64,000 nucleotides of DNA from Trabulsiella guamensis ATCC 49490 (GCF_000734965.1 NZ_JMTB01000044.1:28681-92680), one strand, 5' to 3'. Positions 37,333 to 45,715 are shown, numbered from the stretch's first letter. Notes: generated by a model from the letters alone, not told the origin. Translations and numbers: made by a program.

Positions 37333-38156
37333 TCACAACCGATCTGCTGGCGCAACTCTATGGCACTGAATCCGTTCGAATCCGTCAAAACCATTCCCGT
37401 AACGAGAGTAGATTTGTTGCAGGGAAGCATTATTTTTTGGTGGAAGGCGGAGAGCTTCGTGAACTTAAGCACAGAGTATCTCAAAGCTACTCTGTGAAAA
37501 TTGCCCGCAACGTTCGATCTCTCGTGCTCTGGACAGAACGCGGTGCTGCCCGTCACGCCAAAATGCTCGAAACCGATCAGGCGTGGGAAGTGTTCGAAAA
37601 GCTGGAAGACTGCTATTTCAGCCAGAAGGAAACGGCTGAGCAGATCCGCAAGGTTCGCCAGTGCACCGCCAGGCAACTTATCCCCCTGCGCCAGACTGTA
37701 GAGCGACTCATCACCATCGGCGTTGGTCAGATTTACCCCGACATCTGGAAGCTGGTTCACCAGCGCTTCGGGGTTGAGCACATCCACCAGCTAAGACCAG
37801 AGCAGGTTAGTGAGGCTGTCGGGTTCCTGAACGGACTGGAGGGGGAGTACCTGGCAGGCGGTAAACCCCTCGCGCAGGGGCACTTCACCAGCGCAGACCT
37901 CTGCGCTCTGTGCTGGTTGTGGAACGCCGCTGAGTACATGCGGGAACACATCGAGCTGATTTACCCGGCGCTGGAGTCTATCAAATCCGAGTATGCGGCT
38001 GGCTTCTACGCGATGGCCTCTGAGTACCGGATGACGCTGGAGGACGGAAGGCGAATTCTTGAGCGGGAAACCCAGTCTGTCATTCCGCACCCGGACAGCG
38101 CCGCAGATGCAGACTGGCGGCGGGTTCTGCCCAGGCTGAGACGTGGAAGGCTCTGA
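37272..38156 (+). CDS. phage antirepressor, ORF6N plus P22AR-like C-terminus
   Basis: A 294-residue DNA-binding-type antirepressor. An ORF6N domain occupies about residues 14-105 (ITTDLLAQLYG, NHSRNESRFVAGKHYF, LVLWTERGAARHAKML). A linker and a C-terminal region like P22 Ant (YPDIWKLVHQRFGVEHIHQL) follow. Such proteins bind and inactivate the prophage repressor to start induction. AAAGG stands nine bases before the ATG. The upstream C4-like RNA and the overlapping frame predict translational control as in P1 ant. A terminator follows at 38188. Confidence 0.85.
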   Translation: MSTQISAETISPIMHNQIPVITTDLLAQLYGTESVRIRQNHSRNESRFVAGKHYFLVEGGELRELKHRVSQSYSVKIARNVRSLVLWTERGAARHAKMLETDQAWEVFEKLEDCYFSQKETAEQIRKVRQCTARQLIPLRQTVERLITIGVGQIYPDIWKLVHQRFGVEHIHQLRPEQVSEAVGFLNGLEGEYLAGGKPLAQGHFTSADLCALCWLWNAAEYMREHIELIYPALESIKSEYAAGFYAMASEYRMTLEDGRRILERETQSVIPHPDSAADADWRRVLPRLRRGRL

Positions 38157-38187
38157 CATCTGACCAATGCACACTGCCAGCGGAACA

Positions 38188-38233
38188 GGTGATATCACGG
38201 AGCATGATGGTGATATCACCGCTTTTTATTTTT
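38188..38233 (+). terminator. antirepressor terminator
   Basis: Two copies of the palindrome GTGATATCAC (38189-38198, 38210-38219) form an 11-bp stem with an 11-nt loop, followed by GCTTTTTATTTTT. Confidence 0.8.
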
Positions 38234-38324
38234 CAGCAGCCAGGCCATTTTCAGATTTTTATTGTTGCTAATGCAAATACAGCGTGTTAGGTAATAATCT
38301 CGTTACTGGCGTAAGGATATGGAT

Positions 38325-38717
38325 ATGCGCAGGGCTATTCTGTCAGTATTTATGCTGATGTTTGTAATTCCATCTGTTAACGCAAGGAATGAACCATGTT
38401 CAGGCTCAAAGGGTGGAATATCTCATTGCACAGCAGACGGGAAGTTTGTTTGCAGAGATGGTGAACTCAGTCGCTCAAAAAGAAAGTGTTCTGGCTACGG
38501 CGTAGAGCAGGACTTATTCGATAACAACCAGCCACAGACATCGCCTAAAAAAACAAAACCAAGAAAGAAAACACAGAAAGCGGCTCCAGAAGTAACAGAA
38601 GAAACTGTTGAAACAGAGGATACTTACGAACCGAAAACGCCAACCTGTGCGCCGCTCTATATGGCTCACAAGCCAGGTTTCACCAACCTGCCAATTTGCC
38701 AGAATGGACAATATTGA
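38325..38717 (+). CDS. exported Cys-rich prophage protein, unknown function
   Basis: A 130-residue protein with a signal peptide ending VNA-RNE. The mature N-terminus has four cysteines (PCSGSKGGISHC, KFVCRDG, KRKC), a pattern I associate with small YdcA-like secreted proteins. A Lys/Pro/Glu-rich linker (residues 70-105) and two more cysteines at the C-terminus follow. The ATG at 38325 is preferred to 38319 because AAGGA ends 7 bases before it and only one base before the other. It is the first gene of a three-gene + strand operon. Confidence 0.65.
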   Translation: MRRAILSVFMLMFVIPSVNARNEPCSGSKGGISHCTADGKFVCRDGELSRSKRKCSGYGVEQDLFDNNQPQTSPKKTKPRKKTQKAAPEVTEETVETEDTYEPKTPTCAPLYMAHKPGFTNLPICQNGQY

Positions 38718-38740
38718 AAACTTTTGCATGGATACGATTT

Positions 38741-39256
38741 ATGATTAAAAGGATAAAACCACTGATCATTTTAGCTGTATCAACGCTTTCACCTTTGGCT
38801 CATGCGGACTGGATTACAACCACCGGAGAGGATTTATTTTCCTCCGGGAGAACAGCCATGATGCTTGGTACAACATCCAGTAAAGCTGCATTAACCTTTG
38901 ATTGTACAAAAGAAAGCTTAGAAATTAACTTCGTTGTAGAGGATAGCAAATTAAACATTGTAAATCCTATGCAACTTATGTTAGTTGTTAAAGTTGATGA
39001 TAATCAACCAACCAGATTCGAAGGTTCAGCATCAAGGCGAAATTATAAATACATTCAGGTAGGCACGAAAGAAGCAGGCATAAAGGGTTCTGAAGGAATA
39101 ATATCAGTGATAAAACAAATACAAAATGCAAAAGAAAAATTTACCGTTAGAGTGCGTTTTAATGAAAGTGGTTATAAAGCCGCTTTCTCAGGAAACGTCA
39201 GAGGCGCTACAAAAGCAACAAATGACTTTATAAACGCCTGCGAAATCAAGTTATAA
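38741..39256 (+). CDS. exported prophage protein, unknown function
   Basis: A 171-residue protein with signal peptide MIKRIKPLIILAVSTLSPLA ending HA-DW. The mature part is rich in beta-type segments with two cysteines (FDCTKES, NACEIKL) that could bridge. The ATG at 38741 is chosen because the upstream in-frame start (38696) lies in the preceding gene and would bury the signal. The gene looks clearly AT-richer than the phage structural genes, which suggests later acquisition. Its stop touches the next start with no gap. Family not recognised. Confidence 0.7.
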   Translation: MIKRIKPLIILAVSTLSPLAHADWITTTGEDLFSSGRTAMMLGTTSSKAALTFDCTKESLEINFVVEDSKLNIVNPMQLMLVVKVDDNQPTRFEGSASRRNYKYIQVGTKEAGIKGSEGIISVIKQIQNAKEKFTVRVRFNESGYKAAFSGNVRGATKATNDFINACEIKL

Positions 39257-39724
39257 ATGATGCGATCATCATACAGATACCTGATTGTCATTCTTTTCCC
39301 CTGCTCGTTGCTGGCATCACAAATGCGGGGGAACGTCATCCGGGTTATCGATGGCGACACGATCGAGATATTGCAGGACAAAAAGCCAGTCAGGATCCGG
39401 CTTGTGAACATCGATGCGCCTGAAAGAAAACAACCTTTCGGGCGCTGGTCGTCAAATCAACTTAAAAGCCTGGTGGCGGGGGAATTTGTTTCTGTGACAT
39501 ACACGCAAACAGATCGCTACGGGCGGATACTTGGTCGGGTAGTGACGACCAGCGGTATTGAGGCAAACCGCTATATGGTTCAGTCAGGTGCCGCGTGGGT
39601 ATACGACAAGTACAATACAGATCATTCGCTGCCTGCCCTGCAAAGAGAAGCCAGTGAACAGAAGCGCGGCCTGTGGGCTGACAGTCACCCTATTCCGCCA
39701 TGGGAATGGCGGCACAGGAATTAA
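39257..39724 (+). CDS. exported staphylococcal-nuclease-like (thermonuclease) protein
   Basis: Ca2+-dependent phosphodiesterase fold (SNase, PF00565) expected to cut DNA or RNA. The 155-residue protein begins with an N-terminal hydrophobic signal (YLIVILFPCSLLAS), so it probably acts in the periplasm or outside. Active-site segments are VIDGDTIEI, RIRLVNIDAPE (Arg and Glu) and TDRYGRILGRV (second Arg). It starts directly at the stop of the preceding gene and ends 4 bp into the convergent HicB-like gene. The C-terminus LWADSHPIPPWEWR is typical of phage and plasmid homologues. Confidence 0.88.
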   Translation: MMRSSYRYLIVILFPCSLLASQMRGNVIRVIDGDTIEILQDKKPVRIRLVNIDAPERKQPFGRWSSNQLKSLVAGEFVSVTYTQTDRYGRILGRVVTTSGIEANRYMVQSGAAWVYDKYNTDHSLPALQREASEQKRGLWADSHPIPPWEWRHRN

Positions 39725-39993
39725 CCGATGAATAACCCGGCGCAGTGGCCGGGTTTAGTTTTTATCTGGAGCCAGTAATACTTCACCCACAAAGACAGTG
39801 GCGCTTTTCTGCTAAGCAGTTGCTCCGCATATTTTGGATCAGACCGGGCTTCAGTAAGATAATCTTTGACTTGTTCATCCAGCTTCTTCATCGCTTCCTG
39901 CATTGTGTCTGCCTGAGCGGCCAAAGAAAGATCCAGGCAGACAGCAATGTATACACCTTCCTGCGGGTAGGCCATGCAACGTAATGGTTTCAT
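39721..39993 (-). CDS. HicB-like protein, orphan
   Basis: A 90-residue protein with the HicB antitoxin N-terminal fold (PQEGVYIAVCLDLSLAAQADTMQEAMKKL). There is no HicA toxin next to it and no C-terminal ribbon-helix-helix; instead the tail (residues 68-90) is read through the terminator of the opposite operon. Its ATG overlaps the stop of the tail gene D (ATGA), so it is the last gene of the late tail operon. A role as phage-encoded antitoxin or accessory late gene is possible but unproven. Confidence 0.65.
   Translation of the reverse strand: MKPLRCMAYPQEGVYIAVCLDLSLAAQADTMQEAMKKLDEQVKDYLTEARSDPKYAEQLLSRKAPLSLWVKYYWLQIKTKPGHCAGLFIG
39734..39763 (+). terminator. terminator of the exported-protein operon
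   Basis: AACCCGGC/GCCGGGTT (39734-39741, 39748-39755) with loop GCAGTG and TAGTTTTT. It lies inside the 3' end of the opposite-strand HicB-like frame. Confidence 0.8.
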
Positions 39994-41012
39994 TTTTTGT
40001 CAGCCACTGGCTTGCTGGCGGTAATGCTCATCCTGTACCCATCACCCCTGCTGCATCTTACCTCAACGCGATCTATACTCACTCGTCCACGCATACCATC
40101 AGGAAAAGAGTCATCCATTTCAAGGATTCCCTCTGCGGCAATGTAAGGATCTCCGGGTATATCAAGGCGGATCTTCGAACGGTTCCGTTTTGCCTTGCGC
40201 TTTCCTCCCTTGAGTGCGGCTTCTGCATGCTCCTTATTTTCAAAAACAGCAGGCATCGTCCTGAACGGCGGATCACCCTGCTCAATCGTATGGGTTTTCC
40301 CTGTCGCCTCGTCAGTGTACCTGATCCGGATTCCTTTGACATTTTTCTTCCCTGGCTCGTCTACAGAGCACTGAATGAAGCGCTGATTACCCGGTATGTT
40401 TTCAGGCGGGCAGGTGAGTTTTATCACCGGTAACGTTATTCCGGTGATGGATTTGCTCTCCCCACGCAGTGCCAGAATATAAGCGCCGTTAACAGGCTTT
40501 GCCACAGCATCATGCTCCTCCGCCAGTCGGTTCAGAAAGGCTGAATCCGTTTCGTTAATCTGATCAGCATGGTAACAGTACACGTCTGCCAGTTGCGGAT
40601 CCATGCGGGGAGAAAGATTGTGCTCTACGGCGATCTGCTGGAAAATAGCGCCAAGCGTGGTATCGTCCCACGACCTTGTTCTGCGCTCACGGAACCCGGT
40701 AAGGTCTTTGTGATCAAACGGGGCAGATGTCGCAGTGATCGTGATAATACGGGGGTAGAGCTGTGGCGTGATAGTGGTGATCTTAAACTTACCAATTTTC
40801 ACCACACCACTCTCTTTGTAGCCTTCGTACCAGGTAAGAACACTGTCCTTTTCAGGGATACCCTTAATCCCGGTCACATCAACAGTCAGTACCAGGCGAT
40901 CCGTTTCTTTTCCGCTGCTGACATCAATACGCTCAAATCCGGTCATACGACCATTGATGATATCAGCCCCCGGCCCCTCGCAATAATGTACAGGTGTGAA
41001 TCCTAACTCCAT
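39990..41012 (-). CDS. tail hub protein, P2 gpD-like
   Basis: Contractile-tail hub or late-control protein D (PF05954-type), 340 residues. It sits at the baseplate centre and carries the spike. Recognisable parts: N-terminal VHYCEGPGADI, then FDHKDLTGFRERRTRSWDDTTLG and a Cys/His region ADVYCYHADQINETDSAFLNRLAEEHDA. Start at 41012 overlaps the X gene by 10 bp. It is near the downstream end of the tail cluster as in P2. Confidence 0.88.
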   Translation of the reverse strand: MELGFTPVHYCEGPGADIINGRMTGFERIDVSSGKETDRLVLTVDVTGIKGIPEKDSVLTWYEGYKESGVVKIGKFKITTITPQLYPRIITITATSAPFDHKDLTGFRERRTRSWDDTTLGAIFQQIAVEHNLSPRMDPQLADVYCYHADQINETDSAFLNRLAEEHDAVAKPVNGAYILALRGESKSITGITLPVIKLTCPPENIPGNQRFIQCSVDEPGKKNVKGIRIRYTDEATGKTHTIEQGDPPFRTMPAVFENKEHAEAALKGGKRKAKRNRSKIRLDIPGDPYIAAEGILEMDDSFPDGMRGRVSIDRVEVRCSRGDGYRMSITASKPVADKK

Positions 41013-41218
41013 ACGGTTACCTGCTCGTCAGCCTCAGTTGTCGTTTCTGATGTCAGATCAGGAAGGGTGATTTCCACGCCAACAGGCAGGATTCGCCCGT
41101 ACTGGTGAAGATGAGGATTGAGATCATATATCAGTTGCTCGGTTTCATCGTCATCGCGACCAAGCTTAATCCAGGCAATATCTCCCGGTGTGTCACGATC
41201 CCGGCAGCGTACTTTCAT
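41003..41218 (-). CDS. tail protein X, LysM-like
   Basis: A 71-residue P2 gpX-family protein. It shows the pattern of a small LysM-like fold (RDRDTPGDIAWIKLG, LIYDLNPHLHQYGRILPVGVEITLPD). It is thought to bind at the baseplate hub during infection. It overlaps U by 4 bp and D by 10 bp, so the trio is translationally coupled. Confidence 0.85.
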   Translation of the reverse strand: MKVRCRDRDTPGDIAWIKLGRDDDETEQLIYDLNPHLHQYGRILPVGVEITLPDLTSETTTEADEQVTVWS

Positions 41219-41757
41219 CGGTTACCCCTTTCTATGATTTCTGACAGTGACGGTTGATCTGGCTTTATTGCCTCCATCAGTTCCTCAGCATGTTTTTTCC
41301 CTTCCTTTTCCTGTTCGACAGGTTTATTGGCAAACTCGCGAATGTTAATGGTGACGCCCTGTTTTATGGATTTGGCCTGCTGTCCCAGCCAGTTTTCATC
41401 AACATCAAATCCCGTCAGTACAAACCGGCCGAGCAGGAGACCATCCCCCCTGACCAGTGACATGGGCTTTTTGTTATCGCGCAACCTGACCAGTTTTTCA
41501 ATATTGGCCTGCCCTTCGTCAAGGAACCACTCACATTTAATGACCCATTCATCAAGTTTCCTGCCCGTCTGTTGCTGACACGGCAGTTCGTTCAGCAGAT
41601 CAATGACTGTCCATCCACCATCGTAACGTCTGCTGAGCGACGCGGCCGGACTGTTCTCAGGCAGGCTGAATACAAAATCACCAAGAACAAACTGTGTCGG
41701 CGACAGTTCAGATTCCGGGCTGATGTACTGACTGGTGATAAAACTGAAATCTGGCAT
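41215..41757 (-). CDS. tail protein U, P2-like
   Basis: A 180-residue protein of the P2 gpU family, involved in tail assembly with D and T. The SLSRRYDGGWTVIDLLNELP and PMSLVRGDGLLLGRFVLTGFD segments fit the family. Stop and start overlap the neighbours by 4 and 1 bp. Confidence 0.85.
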   Translation of the reverse strand: MPDFSFITSQYISPESELSPTQFVLGDFVFSLPENSPAASLSRRYDGGWTVIDLLNELPCQQQTGRKLDEWVIKCEWFLDEGQANIEKLVRLRDNKKPMSLVRGDGLLLGRFVLTGFDVDENWLGQQAKSIKQGVTINIREFANKPVEQEKEGKKHAEELMEAIKPDQPSLSEIIERGNR

Positions 41758-44700
41758 TAATCACTCCTCTGGCCGCTAAGTGATGCATTCATTCGCGAAT
41801 CAATGCCAAGACTGGCATGAATGTCATAAACAAGTTTTGTCTGATTAAGTTCGAGGATCTCCTTTATTTTTTGTGCCAGCGCGTTATCCTGCGCAGGATC
41901 GCCGGAGGCTTTCACGTCAAAACGGGGACTGTTTTCTATACTGAACTGAAAACTTGGCCCGGCAGCAACCGCCTCATTTTTTGCCTTTTCAGCGGCAGCA
42001 GCATCAATGGCGGGCGTCACATCATTGCTGCTGAACCAGCTCTTCACACTTTCCCAGCCATCTTTGATATACGGACCAACGACCTCGCCAACTTTCTGAC
42101 CGAGTTCGCTTCCGGCAATACCACCAATCACCCCACCCACGGCGGTACCAATACCAGGGGCAATGGCTGTCCCGATCGAAGCGCCAAGCGCAGCACCACC
42201 CAGCATGCCACCCGTACTACCGACCGCACCACCAACCTCAGACGCATTACCGCCATTCATCACAACGGAGGCTGTATCAATTGCACCACCCGCCAGCGCC
42301 AGCGGCAGAAACAACCGTCCGGCAGTTTTTGACACTGTGGACATCAGTGCCGAACCGGTCTGTGCAAGGCCGATACCATCGCCTGCCACCTGTAATACAT
42401 CCGTTGTCCCTGTAGTATTCGCCGTGTCAGAAGGTGCCGCGCCGGAGGCTGCCCCTGGTGTTGAGTCAGCAGGAGTGGCAGGCATCTGCAACGGCTGAAA
42501 TGTTGTTGGTACTGGTGGCTGCTGCCACGGAAGCCCGCCAGGAGACGGCGACGTAAGAAGAGGAGACGGAACAGGCGTCACAGTGGTGGCGGCATCACCG
42601 GCAGCGCCTGCATTGCCCGGCGTTTCACTGTCTGCCGCAACAGGCGCATCGTCATGGCTGAACAGGTCAAAACCCAGATCCATGACCCCCATTGCTATCC
42701 AGCTACCGGCCATGCCCGCAACACCACCGCCTGCGCGCACCCGTCCGGGACGGCGGGCACCTGGTGCTCTGCGGCCCGCTGTTCCTGCCGGTTTCCCTTT
42801 GTTACGCGCACGGCCTTCCGGTGATCCCGCTGTTCCTGCACCACCAGCCCTGCCCTGCGCGCCATATCTGGCAGTATTGTCAAGCTGACGGTTCATTCTC
42901 GCCAGCGCACGGGCAGCACGATCGGCAGAATCTGATGTTCTGTTTGCTGCACCACCGAGGCCGCCGAGTTTCGCTTTTCCGAGTTTCCCGAACTGAATCA
43001 GATCGCTTATCAGCGTCCCGACAAATTTAAACGTGCCGACAGTGAACTTCAGCGCAATCAGACCGCCTATCGCCATCGCCGTGCCTTTGATAACGTTTCT
43101 GGCTTTTTCTGACTCATTTATTAGTGTGGAAAAATCTGCGGCTGCTTCCTGGAGTTTTGGCGCAAACTTATCGATAAGCGGAAGCACCATGTCGCCTAAC
43201 GTGATAGTCAGGTTTTCAAAGGACGACTTCAGCCGGTCAAGTGTTGCCTTGCGGGTTGCGGCTTTCTTCGCATACTCATCATTCAGTGAGGTGGCATAGT
43301 TGGCTTCATCACCCGTCATCCTGAATGCGTTTTTCAGCAAATCCAGGTTGGTGATCAGTTTCGCGATCGGACCGGCAGCCTCATCGCCGAACATCTGTTT
43401 AATCAGCGCGGACTGCTGTGCGAGTGGTTGCTTTTTAATCTTTCCAAGAACTTTCATCAATGTTGCTGGCGCATTTTTTTGCATATCTTTTGCCAGCACT
43501 TCAGGACTCAGCCCTATTGCCTCCATGGCTTTACGCTGGCTTTTTGTGGCCGCGCTGCCCGATGTCAGACGGGTTGAGATAAGTTTTAAGGCGGTAGCCG
43601 CCGTCTCCGGAGTTTCACCCGTTGAAAGCAGTGTTGAACCCAGTGCCGCAGCAGATTTATTGCTGAAGCCTGCCACCTTTGCCATCCCGCCCTGACGGCG
43701 GAGAACTTCCAGAATATCCTTTTCAGTGGATGCCTGAGAGTTACCGATATAGTTGACAAAGTTTGCCATATCCATAAGTTCGTCCTGGTTCATATTCATA
43801 CCAGTACGAAGTTTTGCCATGGCATCACCTGTCTCAGCAGCGGTCATACCAAAGGCCACAGACATTCTTGCCGCGTCACCGCCGAACCGGAGTAACTGTT
43901 CAGGATCAACTTTCCCGTCTGCACCGTTTGCGACACCCGCCTGCCCGGCAGAAGCCAGAATATCCGTCATGCCTACCTGATCGATACCCAGTTCCTGCGC
44001 GGCAAGACGGGCTTTTTTCATGACCGCCTGTTCTTCTTCCTTGTTTTTAAAATCGGTCACTTTCTGCACATCAGACCATGCATACTCGTAGTCCACTGCC
44101 TTTTTAGCCGCACCAATTACCGGAGCTGCGGTGAGAGCAGTGGAGAGAACACCGCCTACCGGGGTGGCCGCAAGAACACCAAGGGCATTATTTTTAATTT
44201 GCTGTCGCTTCGCACTGTTTGCCTGCATCTTCGCCTGTGCCTTGTTCATGGCGATGATACGATCTTCCTGCCGTTTCAGTGCGGCACTGGCCTTCCCGGT
44301 ATCTGACGACAGGCGGGTTTGTTCCTGCGCCAGATTTCGGGTATTAATACCCGCTTTTTGCAGCGCGCTGTCAAGCGACTGAAGCCGCGACCGCTCTTTT
44401 TCAGCCGCAGTCGTGAGTGATGTCATCTCGCGGCGGGCAGCATTATCCTCACGGCGTTTGATCTTCACTTCCGCTGTGGCGTTTTTATATGCCGGGCGCA
44501 GTTGCTCCAGCGCCTGCGTGGCACTGATATGAGCAACACGCTGGTCAGCCGTCAGCTTACCATTGCGGGCAATCTCAATATCCAGCTCACGCAGCGTATC
44601 TTCGGCAGTGGCAATCCCGATCTGATAGCGGCGCTGTTCTGCAAGCGCCTCACGCAGTGCGGCACCGGATGCCTCAAGACGCGCTTTATTTTCGGCGAGT

Positions 44701-44900
44701 TTCTGATTTGTCCCTGTCAGTGCCTGCTCTGTCGCCTGATATGCAGAAACATCACTCTGTTGTTTTTTTAACTGACTGAGGGCTGCCCCAAGCTCACCGG
44801 CGCTGCGGCGCATTTTTTCAACGGCACCACCCGCAGATGTAAACGCCGGAGTCATAATGTCTCTGGCACTGAGCAATACTGAAATCTTTTTATCGGCCAC
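41757..44900 (-). CDS. tail tape measure protein, P2 gpT-like
   Basis: A 1047-residue protein that sets tail length and is threaded through the tube. N-terminal coiled coil (about 20-240), a TP901-type core (about 255-560: GVANGADGKVDPEQLL, LLSTGETPETAATALKLIS), then hydrophobic and Ala/Gly/Pro-rich low-complexity stretches (about 680-840) and a Gly-rich membrane-active region (about 890-970). It starts with GTG at 44900, which overlaps the end of the frameshifted chaperone frame by 11 bp, the standard chaperone/tape-measure arrangement. Confidence 0.9.
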   Translation of the reverse strand: MADKKISVLLSARDIMTPAFTSAGGAVEKMRRSAGELGAALSQLKKQQSDVSAYQATEQALTGTNQKLAENKARLEASGAALREALAEQRRYQIGIATAEDTLRELDIEIARNGKLTADQRVAHISATQALEQLRPAYKNATAEVKIKRREDNAARREMTSLTTAAEKERSRLQSLDSALQKAGINTRNLAQEQTRLSSDTGKASAALKRQEDRIIAMNKAQAKMQANSAKRQQIKNNALGVLAATPVGGVLSTALTAAPVIGAAKKAVDYEYAWSDVQKVTDFKNKEEEQAVMKKARLAAQELGIDQVGMTDILASAGQAGVANGADGKVDPEQLLRFGGDAARMSVAFGMTAAETGDAMAKLRTGMNMNQDELMDMANFVNYIGNSQASTEKDILEVLRRQGGMAKVAGFSNKSAAALGSTLLSTGETPETAATALKLISTRLTSGSAATKSQRKAMEAIGLSPEVLAKDMQKNAPATLMKVLGKIKKQPLAQQSALIKQMFGDEAAGPIAKLITNLDLLKNAFRMTGDEANYATSLNDEYAKKAATRKATLDRLKSSFENLTITLGDMVLPLIDKFAPKLQEAAADFSTLINESEKARNVIKGTAMAIGGLIALKFTVGTFKFVGTLISDLIQFGKLGKAKLGGLGGAANRTSDSADRAARALARMNRQLDNTARYGAQGRAGGAGTAGSPEGRARNKGKPAGTAGRRAPGARRPGRVRAGGGVAGMAGSWIAMGVMDLGFDLFSHDDAPVAADSETPGNAGAAGDAATTVTPVPSPLLTSPSPGGLPWQQPPVPTTFQPLQMPATPADSTPGAASGAAPSDTANTTGTTDVLQVAGDGIGLAQTGSALMSTVSKTAGRLFLPLALAGGAIDTASVVMNGGNASEVGGAVGSTGGMLGGAALGASIGTAIAPGIGTAVGGVIGGIAGSELGQKVGEVVGPYIKDGWESVKSWFSSNDVTPAIDAAAAEKAKNEAVAAGPSFQFSIENSPRFDVKASGDPAQDNALAQKIKEILELNQTKLVYDIHASLGIDSRMNASLSGQRSD

Positions 44901-45066
44901 CGGATTTTGCTCCCAGTTTCATCACTGCAAGTTCATAGCGTTTAAGCGCGCGGGGGATACGCCAGGAAAGAATTTCGCTTTCGCTGGCGTTATAGACCAG
45001 CGGCAGAACATCGGTCAGTCTGTCAACGTCTGCTTCTGAAAGTAGTCCCCCGGTTGTGTCAAAAAA
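44890..45066 (-). CDS. tail chaperone -1 frameshift extension (E')
   Basis: The slippery heptamer T-TTT-TTG (45066 to 45060) lies in the zero frame of the upstream chaperone gene. Slipping by -1 enters a frame that stays open to TAA at 44890-44892 and adds about 58 residues (LLSEADVDRLTDVLPLVYNA, ending LGAKSGGR). The same heptamer drives E/E' frameshifting in P2. The extension overlaps the tape measure start by 11 bp, as in other tailed phages. Confidence 0.82.
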   Translation of the reverse strand, partial: FFDTTGGLLSEADVDRLTDVLPLVYNASESEILSWRIPRALKRYELAVMKLGAKSGGR

Positions 45067-45644
45067 TCGCTGATCAGCTCCATCAGATAATTAAAATCCG
45101 GCATGTGAAACATGTCGATAACGTCCTGATGCAATCCGGTGCATGTGCTGGCAACCATCATGCCACGCTTGTGATTGTCTTTTTCAATACGCACCTGACG
45201 GGTCAGGCCGACCGTTGGCGGCTGAAGGCGATAATCAGCAACCTCACCACTGAGCGGATCGCTGACGACCACCAGCAGGGACGGATTTTCTTTACTGACC
45301 TCTGCTTTAACCACTTTTTTACCTGCCGCGATGCGCAGGTTTTCATCCTCTTCAAGCAAATCCGGCGTGGTGTAGTTGGTCAGACGGTCAATCTGCGCGG
45401 TCAGCGAGTTGTAATCCGGTTTTTTCAGTTGCGCGATGATTTCTTCCGGTTGCCCGGTCATGGCAACAGCCAGCTCAAACTCCTGATCGAGTGCAGCAAA
45501 CCCTGTCTGATCGTGGTCGGTATTGTGCTTTTTAGCTATCTCACGCACCTGTTTTGCCGGGAGCGTGCTGACCGTCAGTTCTTTCAGTAGTCCGGAAACA
45601 GTAGTGATCGGGAAAGCCAGTTTTACGGTTCTGGTATAAGCCAT
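45015..45644 (-). CDS. tail assembly chaperone (E / Mu gp41-like)
   Basis: A 209-residue chaperone that coats the tape measure protein during tail assembly. The ATG at 45644 follows AGAGG; the 21 residues upstream in frame run through a terminator hairpin and are not used. The protein starts AYTRTVKLAFPITTVSGLL, which resembles the Mu gp41 tail assembly family rather than the 91-residue P2 gpE. The zero-frame product ends 15 codons after the slippery site. Both a short and a frameshifted long form are expected. Confidence 0.82.
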   Translation of the reverse strand: MAYTRTVKLAFPITTVSGLLKELTVSTLPAKQVREIAKKHNTDHDQTGFAALDQEFELAVAMTGQPEEIIAQLKKPDYNSLTAQIDRLTNYTTPDLLEEDENLRIAAGKKVVKAEVSKENPSLLVVVSDPLSGEVADYRLQPPTVGLTRQVRIEKDNHKRGMMVASTCTGLHQDVIDMFHMPDFNYLMELISDFLTQPGDYFQKQTLTD

Positions 45645-45658
45645 GAAAAAAACCTCTG

Positions 45659-45687
45659 AGAAAAAAAATCCCCGCACGAAGCGGGGA
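45659..45687 (-). terminator. terminator between tail tube and chaperone genes
   Basis: On the minus strand CCCCGC/GCGGGG with a 5-nt loop is followed by ATTTTTTTT, 29 bp after the tube gene. It probably lowers transcription of the low-copy chaperone and tape measure relative to the tube. Confidence 0.88.
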
Positions 45688-45715
45688 CTGAGTGGCAGGG
45701 AAGTCACATATGCTG

